Notes: a model not told the origin generated them from the sequence alone. DNA of 64,000 nucleotides from MWDV01 sp002070715 (GCA_035411585.1 DAONTI010000007.1:1-64000), one strand, 5' to 3'. Shown: positions 1 through 15,100, counted from the first letter of the stretch. Translations and numbers: made by a program.

Positions 1-158
1 TCCGCCTCATGATCGCGCGACTCGCCGCAAAGTCATGACTTTTCAAACAGGCTCTGAGGCGGATTACCACAGAGGCCGACGGGTGTATCAGTTTACCTGT
101 GCGACAGCGATGAAGGCCGGACAAGTTGTTTGCCGGTGTGAAGTTCCTTCTCCGATCA
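1..158. other. Non-coding flank with a 14-bp palindrome
   Basis: I see no gene here. The segment lies downstream of the giant minus-strand gene. It contains a perfect 14-bp palindrome, AAAGTCATGACTTT, at 29-42. A wider 9-bp inverted repeat (TCCGCCTCA at 1-9, TGAGGCGGA at 55-63) surrounds it. This could be an operator or part of a weak transcription end, but there is no T-tract typical of an intrinsic terminator and no adjacent gene start in the window to regulate. Confidence 0.35.
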
Positions 159-3100
159 TCAATCGCACCGCAGCCGGTAGAATTTGGGGCCGGGTGAGGC
201 CGTGAGCCGTGCGCGGGCGACGCCATTGATGACTTCCACGGTCACACCGGTAGCGGGGACCCATGTGCCGCCCGCGCCGAGGGTGCTGGCTTCTTCCAGC
301 ACGCAGTTGGGACGCGTGACGGGCCACTCAATGATCTGCTCGCCGGCGGCGGCGTAGATCGTCAGAGCGCCCGCGCCGGGCACCTGGACCGCCCGGTAAA
401 AGCGAACGCCTTCGGTGGCGGACAACGCCTCCAAACGCCGCGACGTGGTGTTTAGGGTGACGGTGCGCTCTTCGCGCCACAGGGCGCCGGTCAACGCGCC
501 GGCACTGTCCACACGGTACGTTTGTCCGGGCCAACCGTAGAGCGTCAGGGTCACACTGGACGCCGAGCGTTCCAAGTCGGCCAAGATCGGTTGCTCGCCG
601 ATGACAAACACCCGCCCCCATCCGCCGGCGCCGTTGTCGTACACCGTCCCGTCCGCCCCGATGCCGGTCACTTGCGCGGTGCGCAATCCGACGATGGCTG
701 AGTTGTTCTCCGCCCGGGTGGCGAAGGTCAATCGGGCCAATGTCTGCGTGCCTTGCAGACCCGCGTTTGGCTGCGTGGTGAAGACCAGTCGGAACAGATT
801 GCTGGCCACCCGCTCCAACGAACTGGAACTCAGCCCGGCAACGCTGGGTTGCAGGACCAGGTTGGTCAGGCTGGCTTCGTCCACCGCCAGCGTAAAGGTC
901 ACATTGGTCAGCGGCACTCCGGCGACCAGCCCGAGCGGGACGAAGCTGCTTTCGCCGGCCAGCAGGTTGGTGGTGCCAACGGTGACAGCGAAGTCGCTCA
1001 GGACGTCCACGACCGTGACGAGGAAGGTCTGCGTGGCGGTGAGTTGGCCGGGGCCGTCGTCGCGTACGACAACCGTGATGGCGTTGGTCACGCCGCCTTG
1101 GGTTTCACTGGGCCGCCATCGGAACACGCCCGACACCGGGTCAATGGTCGCGCCGGGCGGCGCGCCAATCAGACTCCAGGTCAATCGTTGCGGCGGCAGG
1201 TCGGCGTCGGTGGCGGTGTTGGTCAGGATCAGCCAACGACCCTCCAATACGGTGGCATTCGTCAGCGGGGCCAGGACTGGCGGCGTATTCACTTCGCGAA
1301 CCACCAAGGTGAAGGTGTTCGTCGCGCCTTTCGACGGCAAGCCGTCGTCGCGCACGGCCCAAGTGATGGAATTCGTGCTCGGCCCATGGGCCTCGCCGGT
1401 GACCCAACGCATCTGGCCGGTGACGGGGTTGATGGTCAAGCCGGGTGGCGCGCTCAACAGGCTGAAAGTCAATCGGTCGGCGGGCAGATCCGCGTCGGTG
1501 ACGACGGGGGCGAGGTCGAATTCCGTGCCTTCGTCAATCACTTGATCACTCGGCGGCGTAATGACGGGAGGATGATTGACGAGGGAAACCGTGGTTACGG
1601 CCTCGGGCGCGAGAGGAGGCGTTTCACGGTTACCGGCGGCGTCCACCGCGAGACTGTAGAAGGCGTACTGCGCGCCGAATTCGCCTTGGAACACCGCAGT
1701 GGTGAGCTTGGTGCGTTGCAACCAGGGCACAAACGGGCTGCCATTGACCGAGACGAACACATCGTAACCGGCCACTTCCCCGGAATCATCCGTGCCGCTC
1801 CATTGCACGGAGAAAGCCTCGCGGCTGGCGGCGGGCAGAGGCGCGACCAGGCTCTCCGGCGGCGTGGTATCCGGCGCCGGCAGCGGCTCGTAATGCAGGG
1901 TGTACTGGGCCGGACTGTTGTAATCGAGCAAGTGCAGGATGTTTTCGCGGAGGGGCCGGCGGCCCAGTCCAATGAACGTGCGGTCGGTGGTCCACGCGTT
2001 CGTTCCCAGGGCAATCTCCTGGCCATCCGCGCGGACGATCCGGCGCAGGATGAATTGACCGTTCCCTGGTTCGGGCACGCGCAGGTAAACCCATCCCGCC
2101 GGCAGGGGCGCCGTGAGTTGCACTTGCAGGTGACCGGCGCCCGGCGGGGCGTCCACGGTGGCCTGTTCAACCGCCGTGACCGGCTGGGTGGTCCCGTCGC
2201 TCAACCACAGCGTATCGGGCCGGTCGTCCGGATCGGGAATGTCATTGACCAAAAAGTCCGGACGCCCATCGGCAAACGGCCCGCCGGCGTGGACCAGCCG
2301 GATCATTTCATGAATGGTGACCTCCTCGATCAGCGAAGTCGCGCGTCCGCCCAGCGAATCCTCGTGCTCGAAGGTGGCCTGGTAATCCACGAACAGCCCT
2401 TGCAGAGTGGACGTCAGCAGCCACCGGCCCAGCACGGTGGAGGCCGGGCCGACGTCGCCGAAGTCCATCGTCAGCGACGGCGTCGTGTTTTGTCCGGCGA
2501 CCTCCGAGGCGATGATCTGGAAGTCAATCAACAGCCCTTTCTCGTTGTCCACAATTTTAGGCTGGGCGGAGGTGATGCGGAAGTTGCGGGCGACGCCGCG
2601 TCCCACGTTTTCCACCAACACCGCCAGCGAGAACGGCACGCTCGGCTCGATCACGTCGGTAAACGGATCGTCGCTGAAGACGTCGCGGTCGTGGAAGTAC
2701 CGCAACCGCAGCCGGGCGTTGGGAAAGACGCGCACAGGACCGGGCAGCAACCGCGCGACGGACGGCACCCCGCCCGCGGTGTAGCTCATCATGCCGCCGA
2801 CGTGATACACGACCGGCTCCGATCCGGTGGTGGCTTCGTCTTTGGGCAGGATCACCCAGCGCGCCTTGCCGGTGGTGACCGGGGGCATCCACCAGAGTTC
2901 CCGCAAGAGCGGGTAATCGTCGGTGGTGAGGGGCGCGTTGGTGCTGACCAGCACGATGGACGACAATTCCGGTGGCAGGATGGTGAACTTGTCGTTGGCC
3001 AGGCGTCCCTGTTCGTCGTAGATCGAAATGGCCACGCTCAAATCCTCCAACGCCAGCGTGTCGGAGTGGTTGAAGATTTCCAGCGTGGCGCCCACGGCTT

Positions 3101-6100
3101 TGCGGGTGAAGACGGCTTCCTGCTCGATCCGGAGCCGCACCTGGGCGCACACACCATCATCGCTCGCGGCCCGGACCCAGCCGTCGCCGGTCGCGGCCGG
3201 CACTTCGGCGGGCGCGGTGGGACGGGGCGGCAGGGCCGCGTATTCAACCCGGCGCCGCGCGGTGGGCCGGACCGCGGCCAACGTGAATTCGGGCATGGGC
3301 CAGGGAGCGGACGGCGCCACGGTTGGGCTGTCAATCGAAGCCGGGGCAGAGGTTGCCAGCCAGGGCGCGAGGGGATCGGCCAGCCAGTCGTCGGCGGATG
3401 TTCCCGGAATCGCGGAGTCGCCTGCCGCGGACACTTCCGCAAAAAGCGAAGCGGCGGAAGCTTCCCCCGGGCTGGCCGCCGGGATCCGACCGCCCGGCAC
3501 GAGGGTCTTGGTGTAGGTATAGCCAGTGGCGATGAAAGCATCCGTATCACCCTTTTTGATCTCACCGGAGATGCCCGCCGTGAAAACGATGTCCTCCATC
3601 TCCCCGTAAATCTGGGCCTGCGGGTCGCCATTGCACCATTGGATATTTACCGAGAAACCGGTTTGCACGGCCGCAATTGCCTCCCCTCCGCCGCCGTATT
3701 CGGCGCCATCGGGCGTCTTGAGGGTAAGCGTCACTGAGCCACTGATCTGGGGGCTGACCCCCAGGCGGAGCGAGCCTGTGTAACAGTATTGCGGGTTCTC
3801 GAAGAAACAATCGGTCTCGCCCGTGGCCTGCAACGAGCCGGAAAGTGAGAACACGACGCCGGCGATGAATTTCGCCTCGGCCTCAACCTCGCCCACTCCG
3901 GGCATCTCGTAGGTAATCCCAAAGTCCGGGCTGAAGCCCAAGATCACGGTGCCTTCAATCCCGGCGCCCATCCCCCACTTGGCTTTCAGTCCTTGGACGC
4001 CATTTTCGCAGCAGGTGCATAATTGACCCGAGCCCGTCAGACTCCACGATATACTGTCAATCTTGAGGCCGTAAGCAGCCAGCGGAACGTTCAGGCCTTT
4101 CAAAAGTTCCTTGAACATATCCACCTTGAAACCGGCCGATCCCGAGAAACATGACTCGGCGAAGGAGGCTTCATCGCATGCGCAATTGTTGGTGGGCGCG
4201 TGCGTGGGAGGCGTGGGCCAGAAGGTTACCACCCCGCCCCTTCCGCCGTCGCTGCTACCCCCGCCGCCGCCGCTGGTGGTCGGGTCCCCCCACATCGGCG
4301 GGGTGTAAGCGCCGGTGCCGGTGCCGCCGCCGCAATCCACGCTCGCTCCGGCGACAAAAATGGGCACATGGTACATGATCCCCATCGGGCCGCAGATCAG
4401 TCGCCAATCCAAACGGGCGGGAATGGTGCATACGTCCGCTGTCCCCGCTTGGACCGACGGCGCGCCATCCGGTCCCACAGTTCGCCGGATCAACAGCGGC
4501 ACGGTCAACTGGCTTCGCGCCGGCAACACGCCCAGGTCGCTGATCAGGGGCGTCAGCGTCCACTCGGGGTGCGAGCCAAAGAACAACCGGACGTCGTTGG
4601 CCGCGACCAGGCCGTGGTTCTCAATCGTCAAGTTCACCTGCGCTTCGTCGCCCTCGATCGTGCTCAAGTCAATCACGTTGGGGCTCACGGTGACCACCGG
4701 CGTGGGCACGAAGGTTTCAAAGGTCGTTTCCAGCGTGATCCGCGTGCGGTCTTCGATCTCGATTTCCTCCACCACCCAGCGGTACGTCACGAGTTGCGTG
4801 CGGAGGAAAATGGTTTCCTCACCCAACATCCCGGGCTGAACTGTGACGATTCCCGTGGTGGTGTCGTGTTTGGGCGCGGTGGCTTCGAAGTTGTACGTGC
4901 CTTCGAGCAGGTTGGTGAAGGTCACGCGGCCGTTGGCGTCGGTGATCCCCCGCGCCACTTCCGCGCCGTTGAACGGATCGCGAAGCGTGACCGTGGTGTC
5001 GGCCAGGTTGGCGCGCGCCTCGCCGTAGTAGGTGCGCTCGTCCACCGTGGTGATCGTCAGGTCACCCCGGGCGTCGGACACCACTTTGAAGTGGAAAGGC
5101 ACGACCACAAACTGCCCCTCGATGGCCAGGCCCAGGTTGCCGTTATATTCGCCGATCGCCACGTCGGCGGACGGCAACAGTTGCAGGATGAACCGGTTGG
5201 TTTCACCCGGAGCCAGCGGCGGCAACTGGCTCGCCGAGGCCGCTTGGATCCAAGGCACCGCTGGCAGCGAGAGGAGGACCGGGGAACTGGCCAAGGCGCC
5301 GGCGTTCACGACCTCCAGTTCGACAAAGCGCTGCTCGCCGCGCACCAACCCGAGGCGCACGGCCGTCGGTTGCACGACCAGCCGGGGATGCCGCGCCTCG
5401 ATCAACAACTCGACCGGCACTTCCAAGCGCGCCCCCTCGTCCGTGGTGAACCGAATGCCGAACTGGACCAGCGCGCTCGCGTCTTCCAGCGACGTGACCT
5501 CGTAATGCACGACGGCGCTCGCGTCCCCGGCCAACTCGGACGGCCCCGTCACCGTGGCCGACACATTGGGCGTGGTGGGCGCGCTGATGGTCAGGCTGTG
5601 GAGCGGCAGGCCGGACAAGTTTTGCAACTCGAACGTCCCGCTCACACTCCCCAAGCCGCTGAGCTGATGGCGAATGGTCGTGACGCTGGCCCGCATCCCC
5701 AGCAGCGTGAAGCTGTCCTGCATGGGCGTGGTCCCGGCGCCGGGATGATCCGCGCCCACTTCATAGAAGCCCGCCTCGCCCGGCAACGGTATCCACGTGG
5801 TGGCGTAATTGCCCGCGGCGTCGGTCAGCGCCGTGATCAACCGCCGCGAACCGTTGTGCAAGATGTGCAATGTGACCGGCTTGGAGGCGACCCCGTTGCC
5901 CAACTGATTGGTCGCCCGCCCGTAAAGCGGGACCGGCGTGCCAGCCGGCGCGGTGGTCAGGCCGCACTCCACGCTGACCCGATAGGCCGGGTGCGCGTGA
6001 ATCGGCTGCGCGCTGATGGCCACGTTGTTGTCCTCCGCCACCTCGGCCACGGTGTTTTCCGTGTCGGTTTGCACGATGATCCAGTAATCGCCCGCGGCTT

Positions 6101-9100
6101 GCGGCAGGCGCACGGGCAGCGTTTGTTCAAAGAATTGTCCCGGGGGCAGCGTGCCGGTGAACCGGTATTGACCCGCCAACGTGTCGCTCCCCAGGACCGC
6201 GTCGGTGGAGACAAATACGCGGGTCAGGAAGCCCGCCGTCGAGGCGGCAAAACCCTGGTTAGCTACGCGGTAAGACACATTCACGTAGCTCTCTGTTTCC
6301 CCCGATTCCGGCAGCGTCAGACTGGCGATAAACAAGTCCGGCCGATCGGTGTCCGTCACGGTGACGGTGTCCTGGCCGTCGGCATAACCGGGCGCCGAGG
6401 CGGTGATGACGACCTGCTGACTGCCGTCGGTCACTCCGTCGGCAACGGTGGCCAAGGGCACCGAGACCGAGGCCTGCCCCAGCGGGATGACCGCGCTGGC
6501 GGGCACGGTGGCTTCGCCGGGATTGCTGGAAAACAACTGCACCGGCAGGGCGTTGGTCGCCGGGGTGTTGCGGGACACCGTCACGGTCGTGGCCGGGTTC
6601 AACCCTTCCTGCAACAGTTTTTGCGCCACCACCACCCGCAGCGCCGGTCCCTCGTCGTCGGTTACGGTGAGCGTAACCGGCGGGAGGGAAGCAACGGGCA
6701 CGGCGGGTTCGGTGGCCAGCACGTGGCCGCCCAAAGTGACGGTCCGCGTGCCGTTGAGCACGGTGTCGTCCACCGCCGCCACGGCGAACGTGGTGGAAGC
6801 GGTGTTCGCGGGCAGTGTCACCCGGGCCGGCACCCGCGCGGTGGCGGGATCACTGCTGGTCAGTTCCACGACCACCGAACGCGGAGTCACTGGATCGCGC
6901 GTGAGCGTGGCGAGCGTGGCCTGTGGGCCGGCATTTTCGCTGATGACTGGTTCGGCCAGGGTGAGCGTTACGAGGGGCACGTCGTCGTCCTGCACCAGGA
7001 CCGTCGTCTCCGCCCCGATAAACCACGGCGCCGAGGCATGCACATTATAGGCCGTCTCCGGCTCGATCAGCGTGTCGTCCAAAGCCAGAATGTCGAACTC
7101 CGCAACCGCCTCGCCGGCGGGCACCACCACTGTGGCGGGCGGCAGGAGTTGGTCCGGCGCGGAGCTTTCCAAGCTGACCACCACCGCGTCGCGTGCGACC
7201 GGCTCGCACACGACGCAGGCGCGGAGGGTCCGCCCCTCGCGCACCACGTTCGTGGCGAGCACCAAATGCAACTGCGGCAGATTGGCGTCCAGCACCACAA
7301 TCTGGACCAGCGCGGGTGCATAGTTGGAGGCCGTCGCCGTCAACCGGACCGTTTGCGGGCCATCCACCATCCCGTCGGGCAGCGCCGACACGTTGAAATG
7401 CACCGCCGCCTCGCCGGCGGGAATCGTGACCTCGCCCGGTGCGAACAACTCCGTCGGAGCGCTGTTGCTCAACACCGTGGTCAACGCCCCGGCGCGCGAG
7501 CCGTTGCGCGTGAGCGTGGCCGCCACCGGCTCCGGCGCGCCCTCCAACACCTCGTCCGCCGCCAGTTGCAGCGAGAGCGAAAGCGGCACGCCCGTGCGGT
7601 TGGTGGCCCACGTCAGATTGTTGCCTTCCGTTGCCTCGATCACCTCGCGGCGACTGTCCACCAGCACGCCGAGATGCACGCCGCCCGCCGGACCGTCCAG
7701 CGGGATGGTTACGACTTGCGTGCGCGCGAGGAAGCCGCCCGGAGGCAAATCATCGCCAAAGGCGAACCGGGCCAGCGCCTGCAGGCCGGTGTCGGCGTTG
7801 GTGACAATGATGGTTTCCGACCACGGGCCCGCCGCCGCCGCCGGGCCGGAGTTGGTTATCCCCCAACTGAGCTCGAACGGGTGGCCCGGCAGGACGAAAC
7901 CCGGCGCGACGATTTCCGTTACCTCCAGGTCCGGCAACGGCGGCAGCGCGAGTGAAATCAGCGCGCTGCGCAGGTTGTTCGCTTCGCTGGCCTCGGGTTG
8001 GACGTCTTGAAAATCGGTCACGGCCACGAGCCAAAACGTGCCGGGCACGGATTCCGCAGTGAGCGGAAGTGTCACCTGGTTGGCGCGCGTGTAGCCGTCG
8101 CCCGGCGGGAGCGGGCTCACCTGCGGCGTGACCGTGTCCAGCAGGGTCGCGCCCGCGAGGGAATTGCTCGCGCTGCTCAGATAAAGGCGGTCGCTCCACA
8201 CGGCCGCCGCCGGGGCGGTGCCGACGTTGGTCACGGCCCACTGGACGTTGACCGGCCGGCCAAACTGCGCGGAGGCCGGGACGCTCAGGCCCGCGAGCGC
8301 CAGGTCCGGCGCCAGCAACGTGATGGGGGTGGAGGAAATGACGATGTTGTTCGTCTCGTTGTTTTCCAGAATGGCGTTGTCCGCGTCCACCGTGACCACC
8401 AGCCAGCGTTCTCCCGCCGCGGTGGCGGGCAGGATGACGAGGCCGGTTTGCGAGAGGGCGGCGGTTGCGCCGAGTAGATTGGTCGCGGTGAACGTGCCGA
8501 GCGTGACCGCGCCGGCCCCCGCTGAATTGGTTGCCAACTGCACGCGGGATTTCCATGCCGCTGTGACGTTGCCCGGCCCTTGGTTGGTCACGGTCCAAGT
8601 CAGGTTGAACGGCTGGCCAACCGGCGCCGTGGCCGGGGCGATGATGCCGGACGCCGTCAGGTCGGGCAGGAAGACAGTGAGCTGAGTGTTGAACGGCGCG
8701 GCCATCGGGTTGCCGGCCAGATCGGTTATGTCCGGGCCGATGGTGATTGTAAATTCGCCCTGCGGCAACGGGCCGGTGAGCGTGACGCGGAAGCGGGTGG
8801 CGTCGAGGGTGTTGACCCCCTGCACCCCGGGGGCGTCCGGGCCGCTGACCGTCACATCCCCCGCCGACACACTCGCCGGGGCATAGGGCGAATCGAGGCT
8901 CACCTCGAAGGCGGTGATCGTGTTCGAGACCACGCCGGAGGGGATGACCCCGGTGACGGCCGGTCCGGTCTTGTCGAGGGTGAACTGGGCGGTGAAGGCG
9001 GCGGCCATCGGGTTGCCCGCTAAGTCCGCGATGTCCGGGCCAATTTGCACGGTGTAAAGACCCTCGGCACTTTGTGGCGGGAGCAGGATTTCGAAGGCGG

Positions 9101-12100
9101 TGTGGTCAAACGGCGCGAGAGGTTGCAGGGTGAATCCCGCCGGATCAAGCGCGCCGCCCGGCGCCAGCACGGCCACATCGGCGCGCGTGAAGGTGTTGGT
9201 GTTGATCCGCTCGCTGAACCGGACGGTCAACCGGCTGACGTTCGTATTCAAGGGGCCGGTGGGTGTGAAAGCCAGCACCGCCGGGCCTTCCGTGTCCGGC
9301 AGGACGGTCAGCACGGCGACCTGACTCGTAACCGAGCCGAGGAAGTTGCTGACGACGGCGAAATACGCGCCGGCTTGGTTGGTGGTGACCCACGGCAAGG
9401 CGAGCGTCGCCTCGGTCGCGCCGGCCAGCGGGGCGTTGGTGAAGAACCACTGATAGTGCAACGGTTCGCTGCCGAAGGCGCTGACCGCGAGCGTCACATC
9501 CCGCGTGGCGGTCACGACCTGATTGGTCGGGTGCGTGAGAATCACCGGCGGGAAGGCGTCGGTCAGGGCGAGGGTGATGTTGGCCTCGACCGGGGTGTTG
9601 CCGAACATGTAACCGCCATAGACGGCAAAATCAATCGTGTCACCCGCCGCGACCGGGGCGCTCAGGTCAAAGCTGCCCGCATCGGTGGCGTTCCACCACG
9701 GCTGCCCGTGCAATCGAACCGCCACTTGCATGGCCCCACTGTCGCCCGGGAGGAACTGGCCCACCGCCCGCGCGATCCCCGCGGCCGGGGCGGTCCAGCG
9801 GATGAGACTGGGGATGCCACCTCCGCCCGGATGCAAGGAGAGCCAACCCGACGGGACCCCGTAGGCGGTCCCGCTGGAGGTGTTTTTCCAGACCTGCGGG
9901 GCGACGTCGGCAGCACGCCACCACGCCGGTCCCAACGCTTGCTGTGCCGCGTAAGTGTCGAGGTGGAAAGTGCTGAAGTCCGTGGGCGTCCAGCCGTAGG
10001 ACCAGGTCCCGTTCGGATTGCCTCGGGTAATGCTGAAGGCCGCGGTCATGTCGAAACTGAACGTCGGGCAAAGCCCTGCGTCCCCGGCGGCGTGGAGCCA
10101 GGCCGCTTCATCCGCGCCCAACGGACGGTCGAAGAACAGCACCTCGTCAATCAAGCCCTGGAAAAACTCCGCCAGCGCCGAACTACCCGGCCGGCGGTCC
10201 AGGGCGCCGATGGCGAACCGGATGTCCGTATCAATGCTCCCGAGCGTCGTGTAGTTCGTTTGCGCCGCCAGCGCGCCATCCACGTAGAGCCGGGCGAGGC
10301 GGTTGGAACGATCCAACGTGCCGACGACGTGGTGCCACACGCCTACGGTCGGTTCGGAGGACGTGATGCTCACCCGGCCCGACGCATCGCCCAGCGAGAA
10401 GGCGAGCTTGCTGCTTTCCAGGCGCACGTGGAACCCGGCATTGGCGGGCGTGCCATACCGGGTCATGCCTTTGTTGATCAACTTCATCATCCCCGCCGCC
10501 GCGCTGGTGGTCTCCGCCCGATACCAGAACGCGACGGAGAAACTGTTGGTGCCCAGGTTCGGGAAGTCCGTGTAACTCACCAGATCGTTGACCCCATCGA
10601 AGCGGAACGCCTGTCCCACCCGGCCCGCGGCGAACGCGGCGCCGCCTTCGAGAACGCCCCCCAAACCGGTGATTGCGTCGGTGGTCTGATTGTCCCCCCG
10701 GAACCAGTGGATCAGCCCCTCCGGTGGCGGCGCGCATTGCGGCCGGCACAAACCGAGGCTTCCGGCGGCGTAGAGCGCGCCCAGCTCATGATCGGTGAGC
10801 GCCCGGGTGCAGATCACGACTTCGTCAATCAACCCGTGGAAAGGCGCGTTGCCGTTGTCGTCGCGGCTGATGCGGAGGTTGGACGTTGTATTGGCCAGCG
10901 TCTGCAAACCGATCTCCTTCGTGGCCACCAGCAGGCCGTTGATGTAAAGCCGCATTGCCGATTGATCGTAAGTCCACGCGACGTGTGACCAGGCGTTCGT
11001 GGGCAGCGCGACGGGGGAGGTGATGGAATAACTCCCCCAAGCGGTGGTCGGCGTGTTGAACTGACCGATGAGGCGGCCGTTGTTGAGGAAGAGCTGATAG
11101 CCGTTGTTGCCTCCCGCGCCCCCGACGCGCGAGATGATGGCGCGCCCGGGCGCGGAGCCGGGTTCATGGGCGTGGGTGGCCGGGTTGACCCAGGCCGCCA
11201 GGGTGAACTGGTTGGTCAACCGCACAATCGGCGCCGCCACCAGCACGGAATCCGTCCCGCCCTGGAATTGAAAAGCCTGCCCCACCCGGCCCGGGGCGTA
11301 AGTGGCATTGCCCTGCAACGCACCGTGCATCCCGCCCGGAGCGAGGTCCCGGGCGTGGTCGTCGCCCGGCCACCAACCGACCAGCCCGGCCGGCGGCGGG
11401 GCGCATTCGGGCGGCTGTTTGCCCGCGCCGCCCGCGGCGACGATGGCGCGGATTTCGCCGACGGAAAGCGCGCGTTGATAGACACTCACTTCGTCAACCG
11501 TGCCTTTGAAAAACCGTTGGGTCGTGCCGCCGCCCCAAGTGAAACCGAGGTTCAACGGGCGGGTGTTGTTAACCGGGGTCGTGAAGGCCGTCGTCTCCTG
11601 CAACTGCCCGTCCACGTAGAACCGGATGGCGGCCCCATCCCACGTGCCGGCGATATGATGGAATTGGCCGTCGAGCACGTTGACGACGGAACCCGCACCC
11701 ACAAAGTTGACGCTGCCTCCCCCACCGGCTCCCAAGAGGAAGCCCAGCCGCCCGCTGGAGGTATCGCCCTGCACCGCCCAGCCGGTGGAATCCGCCCAAC
11801 CGTGCGACTTCTCAATCACGCAATACTGCGAATCCGCCTGGTTCTTGTCGCCGCGCATCCAGAACTCGACGGTGAAGCCGTTGGCCGAGACATTCAGCGC
11901 CTCGGCGTGGGGTACAATGACGCCCTCGTCCACCCCATCGAACGCAAAGCCCGCCCCGGCGACTCCGTCGCTGAAGCCCGCGCCGTTCTGGAGCGTGCCA
12001 TGGTGATCACCGAACACGTCGCGGGCATCGTCCTCCGCCCGCCACCAAGCCACTTGCCCGGTCGGCGGCGCCGCCGGTGCGCCGGATTGGCAAAGCCCTG

Positions 12101-15100
12101 CGCTGCCGGCGGTGTAGAGGGCGGCGATTTCCTGCGCCGACAGCGCGCGTTGGAAGAAGGTGATTTCATCCATATCCGCGCTGCTGTAATAACCGCACTC
12201 GGCGTGTTTGCCGATGACCGGAGGCGCGGTGGTAACCGGGATGATCTGCGGCCCGTGGGCGACCCCGGCCGGCTGGCCGTCAATGTAAAAGCGAATATTG
12301 TTACTGGCCGCATTCCCGTTGAACGTCACCGCGACATGATGGAATTGCCCGTCATCCGGCACGACCCCGGTGCTGTCCGGAGTTTGTCCGGAGGGTGAGC
12401 TAAGGCCAAAGTAGATCGGCCCGGTGATCCCTCGATGGCCCTTCATCACGCCGAAATGGTAGGAGAACGTGCCGCAGCCATCGCGTTTGGAGAGAATCGT
12501 GTCCGTCTTGTCCCCGGTGACGGTGAAGTCGGGTTTGACCCACGCGGCGATGGACAATTGGTTGTTCGCCGGCAGCCACAGCGGCGAGTTCGGCAGCGTG
12601 ACGTAGCTGTCCGGCGAATCCACGAAGCGGAAGGCGCGGCCCACGCGGCCTTCGGTGAATGACACCCCCGCGCTCAACGCGCCGTTCAGGCCGGAGGCAG
12701 AATCTTTGGCGTCGCCTTCGCCCGGCAGCCACAGCACCAGATCGTCCGGCGGCGCGACGCACGCCGGCTTCTGCCGCCCCCGGGCCCCGGCGGCGGCGAC
12801 GGAGGCAATCTCGGCCGCCGACAATGCCCTTGGGTAGAGCGCCACCTCATCCAGCAATCCCCGATAGAACCGCTGCGGCGTGCCGTCGCCCCAGGCGCAG
12901 CCGAACAGCAACGGGCGGGTGTTGTTGGCAACCGTCGGTCGGGTCAGGGCGCCCTCCAGCGCGCCGTCCACGTAAATCAGCCAGTTTGTGCGGTCCCACA
13001 CGCCGGCGACGTGATGCCACGCGTCGTCGAGCACGTCGCTGGCGGAATACAGCGGCGGGAACGTGCTGCCATCACCGATGCCGAAGGAGAGCCGCCCATC
13101 CGCGCGCCAGACGTGGAATGCCCAACCGGTGAAATCAGTGAAGCCGTGCGATTTGTCAATGAGCGCGGCGGCGTCCTGCGGCTGGTTTTTATCCGCCTTC
13201 ATCCAGAACTCGACGGTGAAGCCGTTGCTGGAAACGTTGAGCGTTTCGTTGTGGGGGATCAAAACGCGGTCCTCATCGCTGTCAAAGACAAACGCCTCAT
13301 TCACCAGCCCGTTCGTGAACTGCGTACCGCCCACCAGCCAGCCGTGGTTCCAGCCGATTACGTCCCGGGCATGGCCGTCGCCCGGCCACCACGCCGCCAG
13401 GCTGGCGGGCGGCAGGAGGCCCGGGCGCTCGATCCCCCCGGAATCCGCGGCGAAGATTTCCGCGATCTCATTGGTCGCCAGGGCGCGGTTGAAGAACATG
13501 ATCTCGTCCAGCAAGCCATGGAAATAGGTGGTGACATGACCCGACGATGGGAACGCGGTGAGTTTGCCCAACCGGAGCGACCACGGATTGCCGATTGCTT
13601 TGCCGGAATAACTGACTTCGTTGCACAAGGCCCCGTTGAGATACTGGCGGAGCTTCGCCCCGTCGTACGTGGACACCACATGATACCAGACGCCGGGTTG
13701 GAGCGCCTGCACCGTCCGCCCTTCCAGCACCGAGTTATCCGTCCAGAATCCCTGCAAGCCCAGGCTGTGAAAACCGGCGTCGGCCCCGGTGTAGTAGAAC
13801 CAGCCCCGGTATTCGGAGCGCACCTGGCTGTCGTTCTCCTGACAAAGCGCTCCCATGTACCGCGCGTGCGTGAACGAAGCGGCCTTCATCCAGAAGGCGA
13901 ACGAGAAGGCGCCGTTCGACGTCACCACGTTGGGCATTTCCACAAAGTCATCCACGCCATCCAAAGAGAACGCCGGGCCCACTTTGCCCGGGGCAAACGT
14001 GGCCCCGTTGCGCAGTTGGCCGTGGAAGAATCCAACGCAATCCTCGGCCGTATTATCCCCCGTCCACCAGGCCAGCAGACCCGGCGGCGCGGGGCGGGGC
14101 CGCGGCTGCACCGTCAGGATGATCGTTTGCGTCGTGACCCCCAAGGGATTGGCGGCGGTCACCTGAATCGGGAATGTGCCGGTGTTTGTCGCGGTGCCAC
14201 TGAGCCGCGCCCGCGCTGGATCGAAGGTGATCCCGTCCGGCAGACCGCTGGCGGTCAGGCCGGTCGGTTGTCCGGAGAAAGTGATGGAATGAGCAAGCGG
14301 CTCGCCGAGGGGCACGGCCAGGCTCGTTACCCCGGTGAACACGGGCGCGGCGGGATATGTTTCCCATTCGACGAGGTAGCCACGCACGAGGGCAAGCTGG
14401 GGGTAGTCATTCCAAACCGTTCCCATCAACGATCCCGGCCCGAAGAAGCAGATGCGATCCTCCCCACCGCCGGAGTTGTTGGGTTCCCCCGGTGCCCAAC
14501 GGGTGTAGGTCCACGGTTCGTCCGTCACCCAACGCCAGCCGCCGGCGGGCTCAGGGGAGCCCACGGGCTGCCAGCCGCCGATCCACGGCCCTTCGCCGTT
14601 GTTTGCGCCGTCCACGAACCAAAAAGCCGGGTCGTTGATCAGCCCCAGGACAAAGGTGTTCTCCGCTTCGGAATGCAGGGTCGCCAAGTGCCCTTGCAGC
14701 GATACCGCGGCGTTGCTGGCTTGGTTGAAGTTGATCCCGTTGGGGCCCACCAGCACCGCCGCGTACCAATGATCGTTGCCGCCTTGGGCCGCCTCCCACT
14801 GGGTCAGCGGCAGCGGCAACCCCGGCGCGTACGTGAGATGATCCAGGACGAAGCCGTCGCCCGGGGCGTTGTCCAGCTTGAGGGCCGTGATCGTGTTCGT
14901 CCCCGTGGCTTCGATCCGAACGTAGCCTTGCCGGCCACTTCCGGCGGCCAGCCCCGCCAGCCGGGTCAGGCTGCCATAATCCCCGCCGTTAATGATCAGC
15001 CGCGTGTCCGATTCCATCTGCTGCACGCTGAACCCCACCGCGCGCATCGGCACGGTGAATTGCAGGACGAGCGCGCCCCACGCCGCCGTCTCCGCGTAAC

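Noticed and set aside
753..3737. Long plus-strand open frame opposite the giant gene
   Set aside because: No recognisable domain and a composition dominated by His, Arg, Gly and Gln. It is what a GC-rich gene gives on its opposite strand; the same holds for 4200-7955, 9045-10988 and 13011-15602.
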